Shown here: positions 7,540 through 14,331 of the stretch, in pieces | Layout: each line of letters begins with the position of its first letter | Numbering within the stretch: position 1 is the first letter of the stretch | DNA from: an uncultured Microbacterium sp. | GTDB taxonomy: Bacteria; Actinomycetota; Actinomycetes; Actinomycetales; Microbacteriaceae | Direction: 5' to 3' | Length of the DNA: 20,843 bases | Assembly: GCF_943912325.1 (NCBI RefSeq) | Contig: NZ_CALTTX010000045.1 | Span: 1 to 20,843 of the forward strand | The notes under the pieces: model-generated | What the model was told of the DNA's origin: nothing | Database searches by the model: none | The model's input: only the letters and a program-made list of their open reading frames with translations | Made by a program: the position numbers and the translations under genes

Positions 7540-7566
7540 CATCCACAGGACCAGAAAGACAAGACC

Positions 7567-9330
7567 ATGGAGAACACGCAAAAGACGTCCGGCATGCCGG
7601 TGCACAAATACACGCCGTTCCACGAGCAGATCCGCGTCGACCTCCCCGATCGCACGTGGCCCGGCAAGCGCATCACGCAGGCGCCGCGCTGGTGCGCCGT
7701 CGACCTGCGCGACGGCAACCAGGCACTCATCGATCCGATGAGTCCCGAGCGCAAGCTGATCATGTTCGAGCTGCTCGTGAAGATGGGCTACAAAGAGATC
7801 GAGGTCGGCTTTCCTTCGGCGAGTCAGACCGATTTCGACTTCGTGCGTCAGCTGATCGACGAAGACCGGATCCCCGCCGACGTCACGATCCAGGTGCTGA
7901 CGCAGGCCCGCGAAGAGCTCATCGCGCGCACCTTCGAGTCGATCCGCGGCGCGAAGCAGGCGATCGTGCACCTCTACAACTCGACGAGCGTGCTGCAGCG
8001 CGAGGTCGTCTTCCGCACCGACGTCGAAGGCGTCAAGCGCATCGCGCTGCAGGGTGCGGCATGGTGCAAGCAGTACGAAGAGACGGTTCCCGAGACCGAC
8101 GTCTATTACGAGTACTCGCCTGAGAGCTACACGGGCACCGAGCTCGAGGTCGCTCTCGAGGTCTGCAACTCGGTCATCGACTTCTTCGCGCCGACGCCGG
8201 AGCACCAGATGATCATCAACCTGCCGGCGACGGTCGAGATGGCGACCCCCAACGTCTACGCCGACTCGATCGAGTGGATGAGCCGTCGTCTCGCGCGCCG
8301 TGACAGCGTGCTGCTGTCGCTGCACCCGCACAACGACCGCGGAACGGCCGTCGCGGCGGCCGAGCTCGGCTATCTCGCGGGAGCGGACCGGATCGAAGGA
8401 TGCCTCTTCGGCAACGGCGAGCGCACGGGAAACGTCGACCTCGTCGCCCTCGGGATCAACCTGTTCACGCAGGGAATCGACCCACAGATCGACTTCGGTG
8501 ACATCGACCAGGTCAAGCGTACGGCCGAGTACTGCAACCAGTTGCCGGTTCCCGAGCGCAGCCCGTGGGCGGGCGATCTGGTGTTCACGGCCTTCAGCGG
8601 TTCGCACCAGGACGCGATCAAGAAGGGCTTCGAGGCGATGGATGCTCGGGCGAAGGCTCAGGGCGTCTCGGTCGACGAGATCACGTGGGCAGTGCCCTAC
8701 CTGCCGGTCGACCCGAAGGATCTCGGCCGCTCCTACGAGGCCGTCATTCGCGTCAACTCGCAGTCCGGCAAGGGCGGTGTGGCCTACCTGTTGAAGGCCG
8801 ACCACGCGCTCGATCTGCCGCGCAAGCTCCAGATCGAGTTCTCGGGCGTCGTGCAGCAGAAGACCGACGCCGAGGGCGGCGAGCTCTCGAGCGCCGAGAT
8901 CTGGGACATCTTCCGCGACGAGTACTTGCCCTCCGACGACGCCGCGGCGCGCTGGGGCCGGTTCGAGCTGCACGGCACCCGCACCCAGAGCGACCTGTCG
9001 GGCGATGTCGCGCTCGATGTGACGCTGCGCGACGGCGATGGCCGAGAAGAGGCATCCGGTCGCGGCAACGGCCCGATCGCGGCGTTCCTGCAGATCCTCG
9101 GCGAGCGCGGATTCGACGTGACTCTCTACGATTACGTCGAGCACGCGATGAGCGCCTCGGGCGACGCGCAGGCCGCCGCCTACGTCGAGCTGCAGGTCGA
9201 CGGCGAGCGCCTGTGGGGCGTCGGAATTGACGGCGACATCTCAACAGCGAGCCTCAAGGCGATCGTGTCGGCCGTCAACCGGTCGATCCGCTCGCGCGAA
9301 CTCACTTCGGCGCTGACCGCCGCCGTCTGA
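7567..9330 (+). CDS. leuA: 2-isopropylmalate synthase
   Basis: LeuA condenses 2-ketoisovalerate with acetyl-CoA to give 2-isopropylmalate, the committed step of leucine synthesis. The 587-residue product is of the long actinobacterial type. The TIM-barrel catalytic domain includes CAVDLRDGNQALIDPM near the start, metal ligands in HPHNDRG, and the GNGERTGNVDLV signature. A C-terminal LeuA regulatory domain (from about 440) normally binds leucine for feedback inhibition. An open frame runs upstream from 7441, but it is read through the leader. ATG 7567, with AGAAAG 8 bases upstream, gives the family N-terminus. Control is likely double: leader-peptide attenuation plus leucine feedback. It lies between era and recO. 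Confidence 0.97.
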   Translation: MENTQKTSGMPVHKYTPFHEQIRVDLPDRTWPGKRITQAPRWCAVDLRDGNQALIDPMSPERKLIMFELLVKMGYKEIEVGFPSASQTDFDFVRQLIDEDRIPADVTIQVLTQAREELIARTFESIRGAKQAIVHLYNSTSVLQREVVFRTDVEGVKRIALQGAAWCKQYEETVPETDVYYEYSPESYTGTELEVALEVCNSVIDFFAPTPEHQMIINLPATVEMATPNVYADSIEWMSRRLARRDSVLLSLHPHNDRGTAVAAAELGYLAGADRIEGCLFGNGERTGNVDLVALGINLFTQGIDPQIDFGDIDQVKRTAEYCNQLPVPERSPWAGDLVFTAFSGSHQDAIKKGFEAMDARAKAQGVSVDEITWAVPYLPVDPKDLGRSYEAVIRVNSQSGKGGVAYLLKADHALDLPRKLQIEFSGVVQQKTDAEGGELSSAEIWDIFRDEYLPSDDAAARWGRFELHGTRTQSDLSGDVALDVTLRDGDGREEASGRGNGPIAAFLQILGERGFDVTLYDYVEHAMSASGDAQAAAYVELQVDGERLWGVGIDGDISTASLKAIVSAVNRSIRSRELTSALTAAV

Positions 9331-9374
9331 TCAGCCTCTGATCGTGGTCCGGTCCGGGGGTTACGGCCTACGGC

Positions 9375-10064
9375 TCAGTCCTCGGACCGGATGATCGGCA
9401 GCGCCGCGGTTTCGGCCGCGACGCGGCTGCGATAGAGCATGCGCTGTTCGGGCAACGACAGGTCGAAGATCACCGCGAGTACGCGGATGACGGCCGTGAC
9501 GGCGACCCCGATGACGGCGGCGATGGGCACGGGAACGCCGAAGGCGGCGAGAGATGCGAGCACGAGGCATCCGCCCCCCGCGGCGACCGCGTAGAGCGAA
9601 CCGACGTGCATGATCGCGACGGGAAGACCCATGATGACGTCGCGCGCGACGCTGCCGCCGACGGCGGCGCACACGCCGATGAAAACGGCGGGAACGAGCG
9701 GGATGCCGAGCACGAGCGCCTTGGATGTGCCGAAAGCGCCGAACATGCCGATGACGAGGGCATCGAGGCCGACGATGAGGGCGTTGACGCGCTGTAGCCA
9801 GCCGGCGAGCAGCATGCCGACGAGCGCGGCGCCCGTCGCGGTGAGCAGGTAGCCGTTGCTCTGCAGCGTCGACGGGGTAAGCCCGAGCAATAGGTCGCGG
9901 ATGAGGCCGCCGCCCATGCCGACGAGGATTCCGATGATCGCGACGCCGAGCAGGTCGAGGCGGCGTTCGCCGCGGAAGTTCGAGGCGAAGAGCGCCCCTT
10001 GGATGCCGCCGAGGCCGACGGCGGTGAGGTCGGCCCAGAGGGGAATGACGAACACGCTGTTCAC
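9375..10064 (-). CDS. TRIC-type (UPF0126, YadS-like) membrane protein
   Basis: The 229-residue protein consists of two homologous membrane repeats. Each carries a glycine-rich GGxxxRD motif: GGGLIRD at 51-57 and GGSVARD at 136-142. This is the mark of the UPF0126/TRIC family. Characterised prokaryotic members are trimeric monovalent-cation (K+) channels, though many relatives are only predicted transporters. Roughly seven hydrophobic segments are visible. The start is GTG 10064, preceded by GGAG and by the hexamer GAGAAT 6 bases upstream. It converges with leuA (44 bp between stops) and diverges from recO (102 bp between starts). The context gives no clue to its substrate. Confidence 0.9.
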   Translation of the reverse strand: MNSVFVIPLWADLTAVGLGGIQGALFASNFRGERRLDLLGVAIIGILVGMGGGLIRDLLLGLTPSTLQSNGYLLTATGAALVGMLLAGWLQRVNALIVGLDALVIGMFGAFGTSKALVLGIPLVPAVFIGVCAAVGGSVARDVIMGLPVAIMHVGSLYAVAAGGGCLVLASLAAFGVPVPIAAVIGVAVTAVIRVLAVIFDLSLPEQRMLYRSRVAAETAALPIIRSED

Positions 10065-10070
10065 GGCTCC

Positions 10071-10076
10071 ATTCTC
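10071..10076 (-). promoter_or_regulatory. -10-like hexamer GAGAAT upstream of the TRIC-type gene
   Basis: On the minus strand GAGAAT lies exactly 6 bases before GTG 10064, the same spacing as at other genes in this window. It departs from TANNNT at the first base. A GGAG in the spacer could also act as a Shine-Dalgarno, so leaderless translation is less certain here. Confidence 0.4.
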
Positions 10077-10154
10077 GCGGTCGTGGCGCTTATGCGCAGT
10101 CGCTTAGTCGCGCCAGCGCGGTCGTGTCTTCGCCGCGGTGTCGGGGGTCGGTGG

Positions 10155-10160
10155 GATGAT
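10155..10160 (+). promoter_or_regulatory. -10-like hexamer GATGAT upstream of recO
   Basis: GATGAT lies exactly 6 bases before GTG 10167. It matches TANNNT at A2 and T6 only. The spacer CGAGGG includes a GAGGG that is too close to serve well as a Shine-Dalgarno, which favours a leaderless reading. Confidence 0.4.
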
Positions 10161-10166
10161 CGAGGG

Positions 10167-10958
10167 GTGCCCACTTACCGCGACGAGGTCGTGATCCTCC
10201 GCACCCACAAGCTGGGTGAGGCCGATCGCATCGTCACGATGCTGAGCAGGCGCCACGGCAAGGTGCGCGCGGTCGCGAAGGGCGTGCGTCGCACGTCGTC
10301 GCGGTTCGGCTCTCGGCTCGAACCGTTCATGGTCGCCGACGTGCAGCTCTACACGCGCCGCACGTTCGGCACCTCGGGCACCGGCAGCAACGGCGGCCTC
10401 GACATCGTGCAGCAGGCCGAGAGCCTCGGGGCCTACGGCGCCGACATCGCCGTGCACTACGACCGCTACACCGCCGCGAGCGCGATGGTCGAGGCGGCCG
10501 ACCGGCTCGGCGATTCCGAAGCGACCCCCGAGCAGTACCTGTTGCTCGTCGGAGGGCTGCGCGCGCTCGCGCGCGGGGACCACGGACCCCGCGGCATCCT
10601 CGACTCCTATTTGCTGCGCGCACTCTCGCTCTCGGGGTGGGCGCCCTCGCTCGAGCACTGCGCGCGTTGCGCCGCGCCTGGGCCACACGAACACTTCGTT
10701 GCACAACTGGGTGGCATGATCTGCGACTCCTGCGCGCCCATCGGCTCGCCTCGAATCGCGCCCGCGACGCGCGCCGTGTTGCGCGCCCTGCTCGGCGGCG
10801 ACTGGATCGTCATCGACGCGGCGACGCCGGCCGACGCGGGCGCGGCGTCGGGCCTCATCGCGGCGTACGCGCAGTGGCACCTCGAGCGCGGCATCCGTTC
10901 CCTTGCCCATCTCGATCGGATCGCCTCCGATCGCACTCTGGAGGCACGCGCGCGGTGA
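10167..10958 (+). CDS. recO: DNA repair protein RecO
   Basis: RecO works with RecR (and RecF) to load RecA at single-strand gaps and anneals complementary strands. The 263-residue product begins with the OB-fold (TYRDEVVILRTHKLGEADRIV, about 1-80). It carries a four-cysteine zinc site, C165-x2-C168 and C186-x2-C189, within LEHCARC and MICDSC. The frame is open further upstream to 9999, but GTG 10167 gives the standard N-terminus and the extra stretch would overlap the divergent membrane-protein gene. The stop overlaps the uppS start (GTGA), so the two are coupled. The recO-uppS pairing is common in actinobacteria. Confidence 0.95.
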   Translation: MPTYRDEVVILRTHKLGEADRIVTMLSRRHGKVRAVAKGVRRTSSRFGSRLEPFMVADVQLYTRRTFGTSGTGSNGGLDIVQQAESLGAYGADIAVHYDRYTAASAMVEAADRLGDSEATPEQYLLLVGGLRALARGDHGPRGILDSYLLRALSLSGWAPSLEHCARCAAPGPHEHFVAQLGGMICDSCAPIGSPRIAPATRAVLRALLGGDWIVIDAATPADAGAASGLIAAYAQWHLERGIRSLAHLDRIASDRTLEARAR

Positions 10959-11758
10959 GCCCGAAGCCCTACACGCACAAAGACGCCGTTCCGTATCGGC
11001 CGCTCGACTGGACCGGGATCTACCCGCCCGAGTGCCCCGCGAGCGCGGTTCCCGAACACGTCGCGATCGTCATGGACGGCAACGGCCGCTGGGCCAACCA
11101 GCGCGGACTCACGCGCATCGAGGGGCACAAGGCGGGCGAAGAGGTGCTGCTCGACGTCGTCGCTGGCGCGATCCAGGCGGGCGTCAAGCACCTGAGTGTC
11201 TATGCGTTCTCGACCGAGAACTGGGCGCGCTCGCCCGAAGAGGTGCGCTTTCTCATGGGCTACAACCGTGACGTGCTGCACCGGCGGCGCGATCAGCTCA
11301 ACGAGTGGAACGTGCGCATCCGCTGGGCGGGGCGCAAGCCCCGGCTCTGGGGCTCGGTCATTAACGAGCTGCTGCACGCTCAAGAGATGACCCGCACCAA
11401 CACGGGGCTCACCCTCACGATGTGCGTCAACTACGGCGGCCGCGTCGAGCTCGTCGACGCGGTGCGGCAGATCGCCGACGACGTCAAAGCAGGCAAGCTC
11501 AAGCCGCGCGCGATCACCGAGAGGACGATCGCGCGCTACCTGTACCAGCCCGACATGCCCGACGTCGACCTGTTCGTGCGATCGAGCGGCGAGCAGCGCA
11601 CCTCGAACTTCTTGCTGTGGGAATCTGCGTACGCCGAGATGGTCTTTCTCGAGACGCTGTGGCCCGATTTTTCGCGCAGTGACCTGTGGCACGCGATCGA
11701 CCTGTACCTCGCCCGCGATCGGCGCTTCGGTGGCGCGGTCGACAAGCCGAGTGCCTGA
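10955..11758 (+). CDS. uppS: Polyprenyl (undecaprenyl/decaprenyl) diphosphate synthase
   Basis: This cis-prenyltransferase elongates farnesyl or geranylgeranyl diphosphate with isopentenyl diphosphate to make the lipid carrier for cell-wall precursors. The 267-residue product has the catalytic region HVAIVMDGNGRWA with Asp41, the STENWARS region, and the C-terminal substrate motif RSSGEQRTSNFLLWES. Product chain length cannot be read from the sequence. GTG 10955 overlaps the recO stop (GTGA). About 33 residues precede the conserved core, a common actinobacterial extension. The frame is open further upstream inside recO, which I treat as spurious. Confidence 0.95.
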   Translation: MSPKPYTHKDAVPYRPLDWTGIYPPECPASAVPEHVAIVMDGNGRWANQRGLTRIEGHKAGEEVLLDVVAGAIQAGVKHLSVYAFSTENWARSPEEVRFLMGYNRDVLHRRRDQLNEWNVRIRWAGRKPRLWGSVINELLHAQEMTRTNTGLTLTMCVNYGGRVELVDAVRQIADDVKAGKLKPRAITERTIARYLYQPDMPDVDLFVRSSGEQRTSNFLLWESAYAEMVFLETLWPDFSRSDLWHAIDLYLARDRRFGGAVDKPSA

Positions 11759-11808
11759 GCCATGCGTGAGCGGGAATACGACGCGGATGCCGGGGCGTTG
11801 AGCCTGAC

Positions 11809-12531
11809 ATGAGCGACCCGAACGCCACACTCAGCCCCGAAGCCATCGTGAGCCCCGAGCCGATCGTTTTCGATATCTGGAGCGACATCGCGTGCCCGTG
11901 GTGCTACATCGGCAAGCGCAACCTCGAGTCCGGTAGCGCCGAGTTGCAGAGCGAGCTCGGTGAAGCAGCGCCCGAGATCGCCATCACGTTCCACTCCTAC
12001 GAGCTGTCGCCCGACACACCGGTCGACTTCGACGGTGACGAGGTCGACTTTCTCGCCGGCCACAAGGGCATGCCGCGCGAGCAGGTGACGCAGATGCTCG
12101 ACCGCGTGACCGGCGTCGCGCGCGACGCGGGCCTGGCGTACCGCTTCGACCTGCTGCAGCACACCAACACCGTCAAGGCGCACGAACTCCTGCACTACGC
12201 GAAGGCGCATGGGCGTCAGGCCGAGATGGAAGAGCGACTCATGAGCGCCTACTTCACCGAGGGTCGTCACGTCGGTCGCGTTGACGATCTCGTCGAGCTC
12301 GCGAGCGAGGTCGGATTGGATGCCGGTGGCACACGCGCCGCACTCGAGTCGAGCGAGTACCTCAGCGCCGTGCGCGATGACCAGCGCCAGGCCGAGGCCT
12401 ACGGCATCCAGGGTGTGCCGTTCTTCGTGATCGACGGCAAGTTCGGTGTCAGCGGAGCCCAGCCGCCCGCGGCCTTTGCGCAGATCATCCGCCAGGTGAT
12501 CGATCAGCGGGCCGAGTCGCCCGCCGCCTGA
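11809..12531 (+). CDS. DsbA-family (FrnE-like) thiol oxidoreductase
   Basis: The 240-residue product matches the cytoplasmic FrnE/2-hydroxychromene isomerase-like branch of the thioredoxin fold. The active-site CPWC is at residues 29-32 within WSDIACPWCYIGKRN. An all-alpha insertion follows, and the cis-Pro region GVPFFVIDGKFGVSGAQ lies near the C-terminus. There is no signal peptide, so it should act in the cytoplasm as a disulfide oxidoreductase, with unknown partners. ATG 11809 lacks a Shine-Dalgarno. GTG 11848 is a possible alternative start giving 227 residues. It lies 50 bp after uppS and converges with a glutathione peroxidase gene, only 12 bp between stops. Confidence 0.92.
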   Translation: MSDPNATLSPEAIVSPEPIVFDIWSDIACPWCYIGKRNLESGSAELQSELGEAAPEIAITFHSYELSPDTPVDFDGDEVDFLAGHKGMPREQVTQMLDRVTGVARDAGLAYRFDLLQHTNTVKAHELLHYAKAHGRQAEMEERLMSAYFTEGRHVGRVDDLVELASEVGLDAGGTRAALESSEYLSAVRDDQRQAEAYGIQGVPFFVIDGKFGVSGAQPPAAFAQIIRQVIDQRAESPAA

Positions 12532-12543
12532 CCCGCGTCGGGG

Positions 12544-13050
12544 CTACCGCGCGAGACCCTCTTCGATCACCGCGATGATCGCCGGGTCATCCGGTGTTGT
12601 CTTGGGGCGAAAGCGGTGCACGTCGCCCTGGGGCGTCAGCACGAACTTCTCGAAGTTCCACATGACCGGACCCTTCGCGCCCTCGGCGTTTGACGCCTTC
12701 TTAAGCGCCTTGTAGAGCGGTGCGGCGCCCGGGCCGTTGACCTTGACCTTGGCGTTGATCGGAAAGCTCACACCCCACGTGGTCGCGCAGTAGTCGAGGA
12801 TCTCGTCGATCGACCCCGGTTCCTGACCCATGAACTGGTTGCAGGGAAAGCCGACGACCTGCAGGCCGCGATCGCCATACGTGCGCTGCAGCTCTTCGAG
12901 TTGCGCGTATTGCGGAGTGAGCCCGCACTTCGAGGCGACGTTGACGACGAGCAGCACTCCGTCGCCGTAGTCGCCGAGCGTCTTCGTCGTGCCCGAGGCA
13001 TCCTCGAACGCGATCTCACGAATGTTCTGCACAGCCTGCTCTTCTGCCAT
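12544..13050 (-). CDS. Glutathione peroxidase-family thiol peroxidase (BtuE/Gpx-like)
   Basis: The 168-residue product reduces hydroperoxides through a cysteine in place of selenocysteine. The catalytic tetrad is visible: Cys42 in NVASKCGLT, Gln72 in GFPCNQF, and Trp131-Asn132 in WNFEKF. Cys88 in DYCATTWGVSFP lies where 2-Cys relatives keep a resolving cysteine. Bacterial members of this kind usually take electrons from thioredoxin rather than glutathione, and most actinobacteria lack glutathione. ATG 13050 has GGAG just upstream and TACTGT 6 bases before it. The open frame continues upstream to 14355 antisense to dusB, which is spurious. It is divergent from dusB and convergent with the DsbA-family gene. 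Confidence 0.95.
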   Translation of the reverse strand: MAEEQAVQNIREIAFEDASGTTKTLGDYGDGVLLVVNVASKCGLTPQYAQLEELQRTYGDRGLQVVGFPCNQFMGQEPGSIDEILDYCATTWGVSFPINAKVKVNGPGAAPLYKALKKASNAEGAKGPVMWNFEKFVLTPQGDVHRFRPKTTPDDPAIIAVIEEGLAR

Positions 13051-13056
13051 TTCTCC

Positions 13057-13062
13057 ACAGTA
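13057..13062 (-). promoter_or_regulatory. -10 hexamer TACTGT of the peroxidase gene
   Basis: On the minus strand TACTGT fits TANNNT and ends exactly 6 bases before ATG 13050. The spacer GGAGAA also contains a Shine-Dalgarno-like GGAG. If transcription begins at the ATG, that GGAG is promoter DNA and is not transcribed. Confidence 0.55.
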
Positions 13063-13109
13063 CGCCCGGCCGTCGGCGGCCTCGGCGCCGGTGCACGGGA
13101 GTGTTCTGG

Positions 13110-13115
13110 GAGAAT
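13110..13115 (+). promoter_or_regulatory. -10-like hexamer GAGAAT upstream of dusB
   Basis: GAGAAT lies 7 bases before ATG 13123 and is the same hexamer as in front of the TRIC-type gene. It overlaps an alternative in-frame ATG at 13114. GGGAG (13108-13112) could instead act as a Shine-Dalgarno for 13123 if transcription begins further upstream. Confidence 0.4.
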
Positions 13116-13122
13116 GGATGCG

Positions 13123-14331
13123 ATGAGCTCGAGCACCCTTGAATCCCCGCGCGCGACCGCCGACACGCTGACCGGCGCGTCGGCGAGCGCTACGCTGTCG
13201 CGTCCGCTGCGAATCGGTCCGCTCGCGCTCGATGTTCCCGTCGTGCTGGCGCCGATGGCGGGCATCACCAACACGGCGTTCCGACGGCTGTGCCGCGAGT
13301 ACGGCGCGGGCCTCTACGTCAGCGAGATGATCACCTCGCGTGCGCTCGTCGAGCGCAACGCCGTGACGATGCGGCTCATCACGCATCACGAGTCCGAGAC
13401 GCCGCGATCGATCCAGCTCTACGGCGTCGACCCGAAGACGATCGCCGAGGCCGTGCGCATCATCGTCGCCGAAGACCACGCCGATCACATCGACCTCAAC
13501 TTCGGGTGCCCCGTGCCCAAGGTCACCCGCAAGGGTGGGGGATCGGCTCTGCCCTGGAAGATCGGGCTCTTCGGCGAGATCGTGACGCAGGCCGTTCGTG
13601 CCGCGGGCGACATTCCGCTCACGGTCAAGATGCGCAAGGGCATCGACCGCGACCACCTGACATTTCTCGATGCGGGGCGCGCCGCCGAGGACGCGGGGGC
13701 GGCGGCCGTTGCGCTGCACGCACGCACCGCGGCCGAGTTCTACTCGGGGCACGCTGATTGGTCGGCGATCGCCGAGCTGAAACAGACCGTCACCTCGATT
13801 CCCGTGCTCGGCAATGGCGACATCTGGTCGGCGAGCGACGCGGTGCGAATGATGGACGAGACGGGATGCGACGGGGTTGTCGTCGGCCGCGGCTGCCTCG
13901 GGCGCCCGTGGTTGTTCGGTGATCTCGCGCGCGCCTTCGGTCAAGACGTCGCCCCCGTTGACGCGACCCTCGGATTCGTCGCGGCGGCGTTCCGCCGCCA
14001 CGCCGAGCTGCTGACCGAGTTCTACGAAGACGAACTGCGCGGTTGCCGCGATATTCGCAAGCACGCGGCGTGGTACTTCAAGGGCTATCCCGTCGGCGGC
14101 GACACTCGTTCGCGGCTCGCGACGGTCGCGTCTCTCGCCGAACTCGACGAGTTGCTCGCGACGCTCGACCTCGACGCCCCGTACCCGGGGGAATCGGCCG
14201 AGGGTCAGCGCGGGCGCGCCGGCACGCCCAAGCGCCCCGCGCTTCCCGACGGCTGGCTCGATTCGCGAGACCTCGGCGCCGAGGCGTCGTGTGAGCTCGC
14301 CGGGGCCGAGCTGGACCACAGCGGTGGGTGA
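13123..14331 (+). CDS. dusB: tRNA-dihydrouridine synthase (DusB-type)
   Basis: Dus enzymes use FMN and NADPH to reduce uridines in the tRNA D-loop. The 402-residue product has the TIM-barrel signature APMAGITNTAFRRL, the catalytic Cys129 in LNFGCPVPKVTRKGGG, the substrate-site stretch VALHARTAAEFYSG, and the FMN phosphate site GVVVGRGCLGRPWLF. About 35 low-complexity residues precede the barrel. ATG 13123 is chosen for spacing to GGGAG and the upstream hexamer. ATG 13114, three codons earlier, is the alternative. The 3' end overlaps dgt by 41 bp. It is the first gene of a dusB-dgt-dnaG unit and is divergent from the peroxidase gene (72 bp). Confidence 0.95.
   Translation: MSSSTLESPRATADTLTGASASATLSRPLRIGPLALDVPVVLAPMAGITNTAFRRLCREYGAGLYVSEMITSRALVERNAVTMRLITHHESETPRSIQLYGVDPKTIAEAVRIIVAEDHADHIDLNFGCPVPKVTRKGGGSALPWKIGLFGEIVTQAVRAAGDIPLTVKMRKGIDRDHLTFLDAGRAAEDAGAAAVALHARTAAEFYSGHADWSAIAELKQTVTSIPVLGNGDIWSASDAVRMMDETGCDGVVVGRGCLGRPWLFGDLARAFGQDVAPVDATLGFVAAAFRRHAELLTEFYEDELRGCRDIRKHAAWYFKGYPVGGDTRSRLATVASLAELDELLATLDLDAPYPGESAEGQRGRAGTPKRPALPDGWLDSRDLGAEASCELAGAELDHSGG

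Noticed and set aside
7441..7566. 42-codon N-terminal extension of LeuA
   Set aside because: The region is the leader: a -10, a Leu-rich ORF in another frame, and hairpins. LeuA homology starts after ATG 7567.
7462..9144. 560-codon minus-strand frame across leuA
   Set aside because: Shadow of leuA; composition is typical of an antisense frame and no motif is visible.
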